A stretch of 64,000 bases of DNA from Burkholderia sp. WSM2230 (lineage in GTDB: Bacteria; Pseudomonadota; Gammaproteobacteria; Burkholderiales; Burkholderiaceae): positions 62,750 to 126,749 of the forward strand of contig NZ_AXAJ01000007.1 of assembly GCF_000472445.1 (NCBI RefSeq), in the 5' to 3' direction. The position numbers and the translations under genes are program-made. The notes under the pieces were generated by a model. That model saw only the letters and a list, made by a program, of their open reading frames with translations, searched no databases and was not told the DNA's origin. Below, piece by piece: positions 33,999 through 43,612 of this stretch; the first letter of the stretch is position 1, and the number at the start of each line of letters is the position of its first letter.

Positions 33999-36203
33999 TC
34001 AGTCTTTGGTTTTTAGCTTCTTGACGTCCACCGGACGGCTTTTCAGCGAGCTTCGCAAGTCGCTGTAAAGATGCTCGAAGAGCCCCGCGATGCCGCGCGC
34101 ACCGACCGTCAGCACGTGCGTGAGGCCGCGCAGCGGAGTGTCCTGCTGACGTCCTTCGGCCCAGCCGGTCCAGGCGTCGGCGCGGGCAAAGGTGGTCTTC
34201 ACGAACTCGTACTCCTGCTCGCGGGTCATCGCCGAGAAGCGCAGGCCCACGCGGCCCGGCGCCGTGAAGCCGACCGTGGCGGGGAACGCGTATTCCTCGT
34301 CGCCGCGAAAGAGCGATACGGTGACGCGCTCGTGCATCGGCACCTGAATCGCTGCCGGCAGCGCAACGCCCACGCCGCCTTCCGAGTAGTCGATGGTCCG
34401 GCACGCGAGCGTGCGTCCCGTCGAGAACTTGAGCATCACCGGCATTTCCATCGCGACGCGGTGCACCGCGCGAATCTGCCGCCGCTCTCTCGCGGCGGCC
34501 ACGCTCGCGCCGAGAATCAGCATGTTGTAGACCGTCCAGCCCAGGTTCAGCAGCGTGGTCTGCACGACGCTGCGCGTGTGCCAGTTCAGGTAGATATGCA
34601 CGATGCCCACGCAGAAGCCGATCAGGTTCAGCAACAGCAGGAACAGGTACGGCCGCGAGATCGCCCAGTCAAAGTAGTTCTTCTCTATCTGACCGCCCTT
34701 GGCCGTCACGTTGAACTTGCCGAGCTTCGGGTTGATCAGCGCGAGCAGGGTGGGCGCGGTAATGTACGACGCCAGCACCGACTCGTACACCTCGGCCCAG
34801 AACGAATGACGGAACGAGCGCTGCATGCGCGAATTGGTGACGCTCGCGTGCATCATGTGCGGCAGCGCGTAGATCGCGATGGTGCTCGCGGCGGCCTCGA
34901 TCACGTGCGCGCCGAAGAACAGATACGACAGCGGCGCCGTCAGGAACACGAGACGCGGGATGCCGTAGAAGAAGTGCATCATCGCGTTCAGATAGCACAG
35001 CCGCTGGCCGAACTTCAGGCCCTTGCCGGTGAGCGGATTGTCGATGCGGAAAATCTGCGTCATGCCGCGCGCCCAGCGGATGCGCTGGCCGATGTGGCCG
35101 GACAGGCTTTCGGTGGCGAGCCCCGCGGCTTGCGGGATCGCCAGATAGGCGGTGGTGTAGCCGAGCCGGTGGAGCTTCAGCGCGGTGTGCGCGTCCTCGG
35201 TGACGGTTTCGACTGCAATGCCGCCGATCTCTTCCACCATGCTCCGGCGCAGGAGCGCGCACGAACCGCAGAAGAACGTGGCGTTCCACAGGTCGTTGCC
35301 GTCCTGCACGAGCCCGTAGAACAGCTCGCCTTCGTTCGGCACTTTGCGGAAGGTGCCGAGGTTGCGCTCGAACGGGTCGGCGGAAAAGAAGTGATGCGGC
35401 GTTTGCAGCATCGACAGCAGCTTGTCGCGCAGGAACCAGCCGAGGCCGATTTGCAGGAACGAGCGGGTCGGAATGTGATCGCAGTCGAAAATGGCGAGGT
35501 ATTCGCCGTTGGTGATCTTGAGCGCCTCGTTGATGTTGCCGGCCTTCGCGTGGCGGTTGTGCGTGCGGATCGTCCAGTTGACGCCGACTTCCTCGCAGAA
35601 CGCCTTGAACTCGGGACGGCGGCCGTCGTCGAGCACGTGGATGGACAGCTTTTCGGCCGGATAGTCGAGCGCGAGCGCCGCGTAGATGGTCGGCTTCACC
35701 ACCGAGAGCGGCTCGTTGTACGTGGGAATGAAGACGTCGACGGTCGGCCATGCGTCGCGCGAGGCGGGCAGCGGCATCGGCTTGCGCTTGAGCGGCCACG
35801 CGGTCTGGAAGTAGCCGAGCATCAGCACGAGCGTCGAATAGACCTCGGCGGACACGAGCAGCAGACCCCATGCGGCGTCGAGCGGATGCTCCCAGTAAGT
35901 GGTCGCGGTGAGCCGCCAGTACATATAGCGGCCAGAGGTGACCACCGAGAGCATGATCATGACCATCGTCGCGTAACGGCCTTGCATGCGGCGAAACAGC
36001 AGCGCGGTGATGAAGCAGCAGGTGGCGAACGTCAGTTGCTCGTAGAACGCGAGCGGCACGGTGAAGACGAAGTAGAGCGTGACGAGCGCAAACAGCGTGA
36101 TCAGCGCGGTGACGATGCGGCTGTTCCAGAAGCGCGCGTCGACAAGGCGTTCGAGCCGCGACGGTTCCACCGCTTCAATGGGCTCCGATTGCGGCGTGCT
36201 CAT
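33999..36203 (-). CDS. bcsA: Cellulose synthase catalytic subunit BcsA (UDP-forming)
   Basis: A 734-residue processive family-2 glycosyltransferase that polymerises UDP-glucose and extrudes cellulose. TM helices flank the GT domain. Catalytic motifs are FIPTYNEP, IFDCDHIPT (DxD, near residue 240), TEDAHTALKLH (TED base) and QRIRWARG (QxxRW, near 372). The C-terminal PilZ domain has RRQIR (RxxxR, near 577) and DYSEGGVGV (DxSxxG), both needed for c-di-GMP binding, so allosteric activation should be intact. The ATG at 36203 overlaps the bcsQ stop by four bases. Confidence 0.96.
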   Translation of the reverse strand: MSTPQSEPIEAVEPSRLERLVDARFWNSRIVTALITLFALVTLYFVFTVPLAFYEQLTFATCCFITALLFRRMQGRYATMVMIMLSVVTSGRYMYWRLTATTYWEHPLDAAWGLLLVSAEVYSTLVLMLGYFQTAWPLKRKPMPLPASRDAWPTVDVFIPTYNEPLSVVKPTIYAALALDYPAEKLSIHVLDDGRRPEFKAFCEEVGVNWTIRTHNRHAKAGNINEALKITNGEYLAIFDCDHIPTRSFLQIGLGWFLRDKLLSMLQTPHHFFSADPFERNLGTFRKVPNEGELFYGLVQDGNDLWNATFFCGSCALLRRSMVEEIGGIAVETVTEDAHTALKLHRLGYTTAYLAIPQAAGLATESLSGHIGQRIRWARGMTQIFRIDNPLTGKGLKFGQRLCYLNAMMHFFYGIPRLVFLTAPLSYLFFGAHVIEAAASTIAIYALPHMMHASVTNSRMQRSFRHSFWAEVYESVLASYITAPTLLALINPKLGKFNVTAKGGQIEKNYFDWAISRPYLFLLLLNLIGFCVGIVHIYLNWHTRSVVQTTLLNLGWTVYNMLILGASVAAARERRQIRAVHRVAMEMPVMLKFSTGRTLACRTIDYSEGGVGVALPAAIQVPMHERVTVSLFRGDEEYAFPATVGFTAPGRVGLRFSAMTREQEYEFVKTTFARADAWTGWAEGRQQDTPLRGLTHVLTVGARGIAGLFEHLYSDLRSSLKSRPVDVKKLKTKD

Positions 36204-36988
36204 GCGACGTTCCTCGGCGAGACGGCGATGGCGTCGACCGCCGACATGAGCCACGAGCCGCACGCGCGGAAGTCGGCGGCGGCCTGGCTCAACGGGTCGT
36301 AATGGATGAGCGTGGTGTCGCAGGCAAGCGCTTCGCTCACGCCTTCGTCCAGATGGATCACGCCGGGGAACAGCCTGTCGCCGAGCATCTGGCGCAGAAC
36401 CTTCAGCACGTCCTTGGTCAACTGGCGCGACTGGTCGATCTGGTTCACCACGTAGCCGACGCCGCCGAACTCCGCGCGCGGCGCCGCGTAGGTCTCAATC
36501 AGCCGCTCCATCTGCGGAATGGCCGCGTATGACGCCGCGTCGGCCAGCACCACGTTCAGCGCGAAGGTGGCCGCGCACAACGCGGCGCGCACATACGCGG
36601 ACGAACCCGGCGGCGTGTCGACGATCACCACGTCGGACGCGTCGAGCCGCAGGGTCCGCAGCGCGTGCGCGAGCCACAGCGGGTCCTGGTCGACATGTGC
36701 TTCGAAGCGGCGGCGGTCTTCCTCCAGCACGGCGCCGTAGGGCAGGACCGTCACGCCGTCGACGCCGTCGAACATGACCGACTGCCATGCGTCGCCTGTC
36801 AAGGTGGCGCGCGAGACGCCGTCGATGCTGTCGAGCGGCACGCCGAAGTGCAGGCGCAGCGCGTTCTGCGGATCGAGGTCGAGCGCGATTACGCGCCGGC
36901 CGCTCGCGGCCAGCACGGAAGCGAGATTGGCGGCAAGGGTCGTCTTGCCGACGCCGCCTTTGGCGGACACTACCGCGATGACTTTCAT
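36200..36988 (-). CDS. bcsQ: Cellulose biosynthesis ParA/MinD-like ATPase BcsQ
   Basis: A 262-residue SIMIBI-class ATPase. The deviant Walker A AKGGVGKTT holds K10 and K15; switch II is VIVDTPPGSSAY. BcsQ localises the cellulose machinery at the pole and is required for synthesis in enterobacteria. The ATG at 36988 is chosen because it overlaps the bcsP stop by four bases and starts MKVIAVVSAKGG; the open extension to 37015 is not needed. It overlaps bcsA in the same manner, so bcsP-bcsQ-bcsA are translationally chained. Confidence 0.93.
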   Translation of the reverse strand: MKVIAVVSAKGGVGKTTLAANLASVLAASGRRVIALDLDPQNALRLHFGVPLDSIDGVSRATLTGDAWQSVMFDGVDGVTVLPYGAVLEEDRRRFEAHVDQDPLWLAHALRTLRLDASDVVIVDTPPGSSAYVRAALCAATFALNVVLADAASYAAIPQMERLIETYAAPRAEFGGVGYVVNQIDQSRQLTKDVLKVLRQMLGDRLFPGVIHLDEGVSEALACDTTLIHYDPLSQAAADFRACGSWLMSAVDAIAVSPRNVA

Positions 36989-37872
36989 GAGCGACGCGGG
37001 CCGTTGACGAGCCACGAGTTCGGCGCCGCGGCTTCGGCGGCGCGGGCCGGCGCGGCGGTGCCGTGCGGCGTGCCGCGCAGGCGGTCGAAGAGCGACTGCA
37101 GCGCGACGGGCTCCGCGGCCGGCCCGGCGGCGCGGGAGGGCGCGGGTTCCGGTTCGCGGTTGAAGAGCTTGCCGAGGATCGAGGGTTGTTGTTGCGGCGG
37201 GGACGCGGGGGCTGACATTGGTGCGGATGCGGACGTGGCGGCCGACGCTGGCACAGATCCGGGCGCGGGCGCGGACATCGGCGAGTGCGTCGGCGCTACG
37301 GCGGGCGCGGCGGCAAGCGTCACCGCCTTCATCGTCGCGGGACTCGCGGGGCCGGCATGGGCACGGACGTGTGCCGATGCCCCTGCTTTTGCTTCTGCCG
37401 GAGCCGACGCCAAACCAGCCGCATCGACCGGCGGCACGGCGTCCGCCGATCCGGAAGCCGGTAGCGTTGCGGCAGTGCCGCTGCTACCAGCAGCGCCGAA
37501 GCGCGCCGCGCCGCGCGGGACGACCGGCGCAGCCGCCGGGACGATAACCGGTGGAATGTCGCGCCGCGGCGATCGCGTGAAAAGCGGCGCTTTCGCGCGC
37601 ATGACCGAGACGGCGTCTTTCGGCGCGGCATCCTGGCGATCGGCGGCTGGCGCTGCTGCGGCGGGCTCGCCGTCGGCCGGTTGCGGCCTCGTGCTGGTCT
37701 GCCCGTGCGGCCCGATAGCGGGAATCGGCGGCTGCCGCAAGTCCAGCGTCACGAGCAGCGGCCAACGCGTACGTGCCGTATGCGCCTCGTTCTCGCGACC
37801 AATCTCCTGGTACGCGCTGGCATCGCCGCCGAAATGATCGAATAACTTTTCGATGTCGCTTGATGAACTCAT
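36985..37872 (-). CDS. bcsP: Cellulose biosynthesis protein BcsP (BcsR-like head, Pro/Ala-rich tail)
   Basis: A 295-residue cytoplasmic protein. The first 45 residues contain DIEKLFDHFGGDASAYQEI and RWPLL (residues 36-40), which align with the enterobacterial BcsR pattern DIxxL...Y..I...RWPLL. The remainder is low-complexity Ala/Pro/Ser with short basic patches, comparable in composition to BcsO-type proteins, and ends with an RLRGTPHG segment. BcsR forms a regulatory complex with BcsQ in E. coli, and the adjacent bcsQ supports a similar role. The start at 37872 is the first Met before DIEKLF. Symbol by analogy with beta-proteobacterial operons. Confidence 0.8.
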   Translation of the reverse strand: MSSSSDIEKLFDHFGGDASAYQEIGRENEAHTARTRWPLLVTLDLRQPPIPAIGPHGQTSTRPQPADGEPAAAAPAADRQDAAPKDAVSVMRAKAPLFTRSPRRDIPPVIVPAAAPVVPRGAARFGAAGSSGTAATLPASGSADAVPPVDAAGLASAPAEAKAGASAHVRAHAGPASPATMKAVTLAAAPAVAPTHSPMSAPAPGSVPASAATSASAPMSAPASPPQQQPSILGKLFNREPEPAPSRAAGPAAEPVALQSLFDRLRGTPHGTAAPARAAEAAAPNSWLVNGPRRS

Positions 37873-38019
37873 GATGCCGCCATTCTTGTCATGACCTGCG
37901 TTACCCAATCTTTATGCGCAGCCGCCGCAGACCCGATCTCAATCCCAATACCAGTTCCCAGCCCACTGGCTGGCGCGCACCGGTCCTGCGCACCGCCTGG
38001 CTCTATCGCTGTCGTTATG

Positions 38020-38475
38020 TCACACCGCGTGACGGCCGAGCCGGAACTCGAGCGCCGTATCGTCCGCATATTCGCCTGTCTGCACGACCGACAGACCCTG
38101 CGCGCCGAGCGCGCTCAACCACGTCTGGTACGCGCCCTCCAGAAAAGCGGGCGTCCACGCGAGCGCGCTGTTGCCGAAAGCCGGCAGCGGCGCGCAGTAA
38201 TGGACGATGCGTAGCGACTCGCGTTCGTCCGCCAGCTCCACATAGCCCCAATCGATTTCCCGCCAGCGCGCGTTCAAGGTGCGCGCGAGATCCGCCGTCG
38301 AGTCGCACGCGGGCAAAGGATGCGAGGCCGCAAAGCGGCTGCCCACGCGGTGCATCAGTTGACGCAGTTCATCGCGGCCGATCTGCGCCTCGAACTCCGC
38401 GGCCAATGCGGAAAGCATGCCCCGCCATTGCGGTGACAGTTGACGGTCCAGCAGGTAATCGAGGATTGCAGCCAT
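38020..38475 (-). CDS. bcsD: Cellulose synthase subunit D (BcsD)
   Basis: A 151-residue protein matching the size of Komagataeibacter BcsD (about 156 residues), a periplasmic ring-forming protein that helps order glucan chains. The sequence begins MAAILDYLLDRQLSPQWRGML and has an acidic helical body with a C-terminal beta segment (GLSVVQTGEYADDTALEFRLG). No signal peptide is seen, as in other BcsD proteins. It is the first gene of the bcsDPQABZC transcript, 147 bases before bcsP. Confidence 0.82.
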   Translation of the reverse strand: MAAILDYLLDRQLSPQWRGMLSALAAEFEAQIGRDELRQLMHRVGSRFAASHPLPACDSTADLARTLNARWREIDWGYVELADERESLRIVHYCAPLPAFGNSALAWTPAFLEGAYQTWLSALGAQGLSVVQTGEYADDTALEFRLGRHAV

Positions 38476-39068
38476 GTTGTCTGGAAAATGGCCGTCGCAA
38501 GAAACTGCATGAAGCAGATGCCGACGACCGGGTGCAGGAGAAAGGTGTTCGTTAAATCGTGCATTGCACGCGGACCGAGGTTATTTTTACCGCCATTAAC
38601 CAGGCGCTTCCGCACACTTTGGAGCAGTCTACTTAAGACGTTAACTTTTAGCCACTTTCGGTCACCTGTCCGATACGCGCGAAACCGTTGTCTGAGGAAA
38701 GCCGGCGCGGGGTGCCGGGCGGCGTCGACACCTGCCAGTCCGCTGTCACGCGCGATGGCGGTACGTACTTCGTATTAACGGCAGGTCTCGGCCGTTCTTT
38801 TAGCTTCCTTTCCTAACCCCGTCTTTCTGTAAATGCAGCGCGCCATAATGCAGCCGGAATATATTCCTCAGCGCTAAACGTATGATCTTTAACATACTCG
38901 GTAGCCGTCTGCAAAAGCGCGTGTCGGGCGTGTGACGTAGCCCCCAACGTCCTTCCCATGCAGAAGCCGCCAGGTAGCAATTGCCGTATATTTCGCAAGG
39001 GCTAAACATTCGTCAGATATTTGCCGATATACATAGGTAGAGTGACCGGACCTGCCCTAGCCATCCCT
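38476..39068. promoter_or_regulatory. Divergent control region between bcs operon and GGDEF/EAL gene
   Basis: This long non-coding stretch is visibly lower in G+C than its surroundings and must contain both promoters. It holds the palindrome CGTGCA-T-TGCACG (38558-38570) and two imperfect copies of a roughly 47-base element beginning ATGCAG and ending GCTAAAC (38833-38879 and 38958-39007). AT-rich blocks (TTAAGACGTTAACTTTTAG) could serve promoter or nucleoid-protein binding. Short frames here have no convincing start context. Confidence 0.5.
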
Positions 39069-41402
39069 ATGCTCCTGACCTTGCCGCAGCAATCCGCCGA
39101 TGCCGGCCTGCGCGAGCGCTTTCACCGGCGCTCGCTCGAACATCAGCGTCCGCTCTCGACGGTGACCATGGCGTTCACTGTCGTCGCCTTTCTCTGTCTG
39201 GTGGCGGCGCGCGGCCTTGCCGGCGGGCCGGCGGAGCCGCTTGCATACCGGCTCGGCTGCGCGCTGGTGCTGGCCCTGCTGGTGCTCGCCATTCCGCGCG
39301 CCCGCTCGACCTGGAGCTTCGGCGCGATCGGCGTGGCGTTCTCGCTCACGCTCGTGGTCGGCCTCGCGCTGAACGTGGCGGGCGTGCAACAGCCGCTGTT
39401 GTGGAGCTTGCCGGCGATGGTCGTCATACCGGTTTGCGCCGCGCCGTTGTGGCTCACGCCGACGCATTTCTTCGTCGGCAGCGCGCTTTTCTATGCGACG
39501 GCGGTCGGCTTGCTGCTCGGCGCGCCGCGCACGGCCGACGTCGACGTCGTGGTGTGGATGTGGGTGGCGGCGATCGGCATGCCGACGGCTGTCGTGTTTC
39601 ACTTCGGTTTTTACTGGTTCCGGCGCAATCACTTTCTGCTCGAAGACCAGCTCGCGCAGCTCGCCGCCACCGATCCGCTGACCGGCCTGCAGAACCGCCG
39701 TGCGTTCGTCGCGCAGGCGGAGCGACGCCTCGCCGATGTCGCGCATGGCGGCCAGGTGAGCGCGATTTTTCTCGACATCGACAATTTCAAATCGCTGAAC
39801 GACCGCTTCGGTCATGCGGAGGGCGACCTGGCGTTGCGTCAGGTCGCGCAGATTCTGCTCGAAGGGACCACGCCCGCCGACAGCGTGAGCCGGATCGGCG
39901 GCGAGGAGTTCGCGGTGCTGTCGTGCGAAGGACTTGTGGGCGCGCTAAGTCTCGCCGAGCGGTTGCGCGGCGCGATTGCCGCGCTCCCGAGGTCGGACGG
40001 CAATCTGACCGCGAGCTTCGGCGTGGCTGAGCACCGCGTCGGCGAGAACATCATGGTGCTGCTTGATCGTGCCGATGAAGCCTTGCTGCGCGCCAAGCAT
40101 TCCGGCAGGAACCGCGTGTGCGCCGAGCGCCCGCTACCCGACGCGCCGCTGCAACTGCTGATCGAGGACGCGTGTGGCGCGGCGGGCACGGCCGGCTTGC
40201 GGCATAGATGGGAAGACTATTACCTGACCTCGCACTTTCAGCCGCTTTTCAGCCTGTCGCATCAGAAGCAGGTCGGTTTCGAGGCGCTGTTGCGCGGCGA
40301 ACTGGACGACGGCACGCTGCTGCCGCCGGCCGTGCTGTTCGCGCCCACGCCGTCGAGCGACGAGGGCGTGCTCGACCGCGCGAGCCACGCCGTGCATCTG
40401 GCCAACGCGCGCGCCTTGCTGCCCGCGGACGGTTGGCTCTTTCTTAACATTCTGCCGGCCACCTTCGTCGCCGAAGGCTATGCCGATGAACTCGCCGCCA
40501 TCGTGCGAAGAGTGGAGCTCGCGCCGGAGCAGGTGATTCTCGAAATTCTCGAATCGCATGGCGGCAGCGTCGACGAGATGTCGCGGGCGGCGGCCTCGTA
40601 CCGCGAGCACGGTTTCCTGATTGCGGTCGACGATTTCGGCGCCGGCCAATCGAACCTCGACCGGCTGCTGCGCATTCGTCCGGACATCGTCAAGCTCGAC
40701 GGCGAACTGATACGCGCAACCGGTCACGGCACCGGGCAGCCGATCCTGCCGAAGCTTGTGTCGCTGCTGCATCAGGCGGGCATGCTGGTGGTGGTGGAGG
40801 GCGTCGAGACGACAGAGGAGTTGATACTTGCGGTCGAATCGAATGTGGACTTCGCGCAAGGCTATCTGCTGGGGCGCCCTGCGGCCGAGATCGTGCCGCC
40901 GGGTTCGGTGCACCTGCGTATCGACGATGCTTTCGACGTGATCGCGCAAGGCCGCGCGCATCAGCATGCGTTGTTCGAATCCGAGGTGGAGCCTTGCCGG
41001 CTCGCGTTGCTCGAGGCTGCGGACGCGTTGCGCGAGGGCGCCGAAATGACGCGCGCGTTTGCTCTTCTCGCGACGTTCGAGCGTTGCGTGAGCTGCTTTA
41101 TTCTCGACGATTCGGGGCGGCAGGTCGGGCCAGAACTGCCGGGCCCGGCTTGGGTGAAGGATGGCGCGTCGCTGCATCCGGTGGCCAATCCGCGCGACGC
41201 GCGCTGGGACCACCGGCCGTACTATCGCAATGCGGTGCTGCTGCCGGGAGTGGCAGTCGCCAGTAATCCTTATCTTTCTCTCGCCAGCGGCAGGCCGTGC
41301 ATTGCGGTCACGCTCGCCGTGCAGTTCGCAGACGAGCGCTCCGTGATCGGCGTGGAGTTGGACTGGTCCGCGCAAGGGTTGCCGTGGCCTGCGGGGGAGT
41401 AA
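39069..41402 (+). CDS. Membrane GGDEF/EAL protein with C-terminal sensor-like domain
   Basis: About 777 residues. Five or six N-terminal TM helices (residues 30-185) are followed by a GGDEF domain with intact GGEEF at 277-281. The EAL domain carries E405 in FEALLRG and the DDFGAG and EGVE motifs, so both cyclase and phosphodiesterase sites look intact. About 150 further residues (SCFILDDSGRQVG, RWDHRPYYRNAV, NPYLSLASGRPCIAVT) resemble a Cache-type small-molecule sensor. The start is uncertain: ATG 39069 used here, GTG 39042 and TTG 39021 are alternatives. Its divergent position from bcs suggests local c-di-GMP supply or removal for BcsA. Confidence 0.88.
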   Translation: MLLTLPQQSADAGLRERFHRRSLEHQRPLSTVTMAFTVVAFLCLVAARGLAGGPAEPLAYRLGCALVLALLVLAIPRARSTWSFGAIGVAFSLTLVVGLALNVAGVQQPLLWSLPAMVVIPVCAAPLWLTPTHFFVGSALFYATAVGLLLGAPRTADVDVVVWMWVAAIGMPTAVVFHFGFYWFRRNHFLLEDQLAQLAATDPLTGLQNRRAFVAQAERRLADVAHGGQVSAIFLDIDNFKSLNDRFGHAEGDLALRQVAQILLEGTTPADSVSRIGGEEFAVLSCEGLVGALSLAERLRGAIAALPRSDGNLTASFGVAEHRVGENIMVLLDRADEALLRAKHSGRNRVCAERPLPDAPLQLLIEDACGAAGTAGLRHRWEDYYLTSHFQPLFSLSHQKQVGFEALLRGELDDGTLLPPAVLFAPTPSSDEGVLDRASHAVHLANARALLPADGWLFLNILPATFVAEGYADELAAIVRRVELAPEQVILEILESHGGSVDEMSRAAASYREHGFLIAVDDFGAGQSNLDRLLRIRPDIVKLDGELIRATGHGTGQPILPKLVSLLHQAGMLVVVEGVETTEELILAVESNVDFAQGYLLGRPAAEIVPPGSVHLRIDDAFDVIAQGRAHQHALFESEVEPCRLALLEAADALREGAEMTRAFALLATFERCVSCFILDDSGRQVGPELPGPAWVKDGASLHPVANPRDARWDHRPYYRNAVLLPGVAVASNPYLSLASGRPCIAVTLAVQFADERSVIGVELDWSAQGLPWPAGE

Positions 41403-41519
41403 GCGAGATCTAACCGCGCGATGCGCTGGGTTATTCGCTGTAGTAGATGGTGGAGTGCGCAATTACTCTGTTTGTGCCTTCTGGGCAATCGCATATCACG
41501 GTGTTGTCATAGCGGACAT

Positions 41520-42323
41520 TCAGTATCCGCCCGTCCCTGCGGCATGCAATCCGGCACTGTTCTTATACGACGCCGCCAGTTCCGCCGCCGCGCGGCTCAA
41601 CAAGCCGGTATCGGTTCCGACCGCCACAAACGTAGCCCCTGCCGCGAGATATTCCCCGGCAATCGCGCGATCCGGCGCGAGCACGCCTGCAGCCTTGCCC
41701 GCGCGCCGCACGGTTTCTATGCCGCCGCGAATCGCTTCGCGCACGCTTGCATCGCCAGGTTTGCCGAGCAGCCCCATCGACGCGGCCAAATCGGAGGGGC
41801 CGAAAAACACGCCATCAATGCCATCCACCGCGGCAATCGCCGGCAGATTCCGCATGCTCGGCACCGTTTCGGCTTGCACGATCACGCACAGTTCGTCGGC
41901 AGCGCGATTCAGGTAGTCGGGCACGCGGTTCCAGCGCGACGCGCGCGCCAACGCACTGCCCACGCCGCGAATGCCTTGCGGCGGATAGCGCGTTGCCGCG
42001 ACTGCATCGGCGGCCTGTTCGGCGGTGTCGATCATCGGCAGCAGTAGGGTTTGGGCGCCGACGTCGAGCAGCTGCTTGATCAAGGCGCTGTCGCTTCGTA
42101 CCGGCCGCACGACCGGGTGCGACGCGTAGGCTGCAACGGCCTGCAACTGCGCGAGCGTACTGCGTACGTCGTTAGGCGCGTGTTCGTTGTCGATCAGCAG
42201 CCAGTCGAAGCCGGCGGTCGCGAGCAACTCGGTCACGTACGCGTCGGCAAGCGCGGCCCACAGGCCGAATTGCGGCGTGCCTTCGCGTAGCGCGCGTTTG
42301 AATGGGTTTTGCGGCAAGGACAT
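41520..42323 (-). CDS. hpaI: 4-hydroxy-2-oxoheptanedioate aldolase HpaI
   Basis: A 267-residue class II metal-dependent aldolase that cleaves 4-hydroxy-2-oxoheptanedioate to pyruvate and succinate semialdehyde, the last step of the homoprotocatechuate pathway. It shows [12 protein letters not shown] (catalytic His), [14 protein letters not shown] and the metal-site stretch VQAET...[14 protein letters not shown]. The ATG at 42323 lies eight bases after the hydratase stop; the longer frame to 42488 overlaps that gene and is rejected. Confidence 0.93.
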   Translation of the reverse strand: MSLPQNPFKRALREGTPQFGLWAALADAYVTELLATAGFDWLLIDNEHAPNDVRSTLAQLQAVAAYASHPVVRPVRSDSALIKQLLDVGAQTLLLPMIDTAEQAADAVAATRYPPQGIRGVGSALARASRWNRVPDYLNRAADELCVIVQAETVPSMRNLPAIAAVDGIDGVFFGPSDLAASMGLLGKPGDASVREAIRGGIETVRRAGKAAGVLAPDRAIAGEYLAAGATFVAVGTDTGLLSRAAAELAASYKNSAGLHAAGTGGY

Positions 42324-42331
42324 AGGCGCAC

Positions 42332-43135
42332 TCAAATGAAGTTCAAAGCGATGCCGCCGAGCGGACCATAGTCGACATGAAATGTGTCGCCCGCCCTGGC
42401 GGCAATCGGGCTCGTGAACGAGCCGCTCAGAATCACGTCGTTCGCGTTGAGCATTTCGTCGTACGGGGCGATCTTGTTCGCGAGCCACGCAACGCCCGTG
42501 GCCGGATGATTCAGCACGGCGGCCGCGAGTCCGCTTTCCTCGACGGCGCCGTTTTTATACAGCAGTGCACCGACCCAGCGAAGATCGACATCCAATGGAC
42601 GCACAGGACGCCCGCCGAGCACCACGCCCGCATTGGCCGCGAAGTCGGAAATCGTGTCGTACACCTTGCGCGGCGCGCGCGTCTCGCGGTCGAATTGCTC
42701 GATACGCGCGTCGATGATTTCCACCGCGGGCGTGACGTACGCCGTGGCGTCGAGTACGTCGAACAGCGTGACGCCTGGACCCTGGAGCGGCTTACTCAAC
42801 ACGAACGCCAGTTCCACTTCGACACGCGGCGCAATAAAACGATCTGCGCGAATATCCTGACCGTTCTCGATAAACATGCTGTCGAGCAGCGGCGCATAGT
42901 CAGGCTCGTCGATCTGCGAAGAACGCTGCATTGCGCGTGACGTGAGGCCGATTTTGCGCCCTTTGATTACGTGCCCTTCAGCGAGTTTGAGCTTTACCCA
43001 TTCGCGCTGGATCGCGTAGCCGTCCTCGACAGTCATCTGCGGATGGCTTGCGGAGAAGTGGCGCAATTGTGTGCGCGTCTTCTCCGCGTGGTCGAGTTGC
43101 GCGGCGAGCTCGCGAATAGTCTGGATGTCTAACAT
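42332..43135 (-). CDS. hpaH: 2-oxo-hept-4-ene-1,7-dioate hydratase HpaH
   Basis: A 267-residue member of the MhpD/fumarylacetoacetase-like hydratase family, which adds water to 2-oxohept-enedioate in the homoprotocatechuate meta-cleavage route. Signatures include [41 protein letters not shown] (metal-binding Glu pair) and [24 protein letters not shown]. The ATG at 43135 ([11 protein letters not shown]) is preferred over the upstream Met for lacking coding character. It lies between hpaF and hpaI. Confidence 0.93.
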   Translation of the reverse strand: MLDIQTIRELAAQLDHAEKTRTQLRHFSASHPQMTVEDGYAIQREWVKLKLAEGHVIKGRKIGLTSRAMQRSSQIDEPDYAPLLDSMFIENGQDIRADRFIAPRVEVELAFVLSKPLQGPGVTLFDVLDATAYVTPAVEIIDARIEQFDRETRAPRKVYDTISDFAANAGVVLGGRPVRPLDVDLRWVGALLYKNGAVEESGLAAAVLNHPATGVAWLANKIAPYDEMLNANDVILSGSFTSPIAARAGDTFHVDYGPLGGIALNFI

Positions 43136-43177
43136 AATGTGTTCTCGATTGAGCCTCGACGAGCGTGTCACGGCTCG

Positions 43178-43579
43178 CTACTGCGCTTTGAGCCGCGCGT
43201 GGAGGTTGTTGTGTTTCCAGGTGCCGGCTTCGCTGAATTCATTGAGCTCCAGCGACAACGCGAGCCCACTCTCTTCAAACTCGTTGGCGAAGTGCTGCTT
43301 GATGAGCGCGAACAACGCATCGCCAGTTGCTTTTTTAGTGGCTTCGGAGCGTCCCGTGGCGATCTTCAGGTTGGCGTGTAAAAACGCTGCGTCGGCGCGT
43401 CCATCGGCAATGCAATAGTGTTCGCACCGCAGCGCGCGCACGCGAATGCCGCCAAGCGGATACACGCGCTGTCCGTTCTCGTGCTGTTCGGCAAGGCATC
43501 GAGCGAGCGTATTGCAGAGGCGGCCAATACTTTCATTGTCAGCGAGATTGGCGCTGTAATCGAGTGTCAGATGCGGCAC
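43178..43579 (-). CDS. hpaF: 5-carboxymethyl-2-hydroxymuconate delta-isomerase HpaF
   Basis: A 133-residue enzyme of the tautomerase superfamily. After the initiator Met, the catalytic Pro2 heads MPHLTLDYSANL, as in HpaF/CHMI. It isomerises 5-carboxymethyl-2-hydroxymuconate to 5-oxo-pent-3-ene-1,2,5-tricarboxylate for the decarboxylase HpaG. Conserved RALRCEHYCIADG and FLHANLKIATGRSEATKK are visible. It is located 33 bases after hpaD and 42 before hpaH, within one operon. Confidence 0.92.
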   Translation of the reverse strand: MPHLTLDYSANLADNESIGRLCNTLARCLAEQHENGQRVYPLGGIRVRALRCEHYCIADGRADAAFLHANLKIATGRSEATKKATGDALFALIKQHFANEFEESGLALSLELNEFSEAGTWKHNNLHARLKAQ

Positions 43580-43612
43580 GACAAGTCCTCCATTTTCGAT
43601 TCACGCTTTGAT

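Noticed and set aside
31572..34016. 814-codon plus-strand frame over bcsB
   Set aside because: Shadow of bcsB in GC-rich DNA; no protein features. The same applies to the long plus-strand frames over bcsA and bcsC.
38800..39009. 69- and 61-codon minus-strand frames in the bcs control region
   Set aside because: Two overlapping frames in different phases, neither with a ribosome site or recognisable composition; the region is better read as regulatory.
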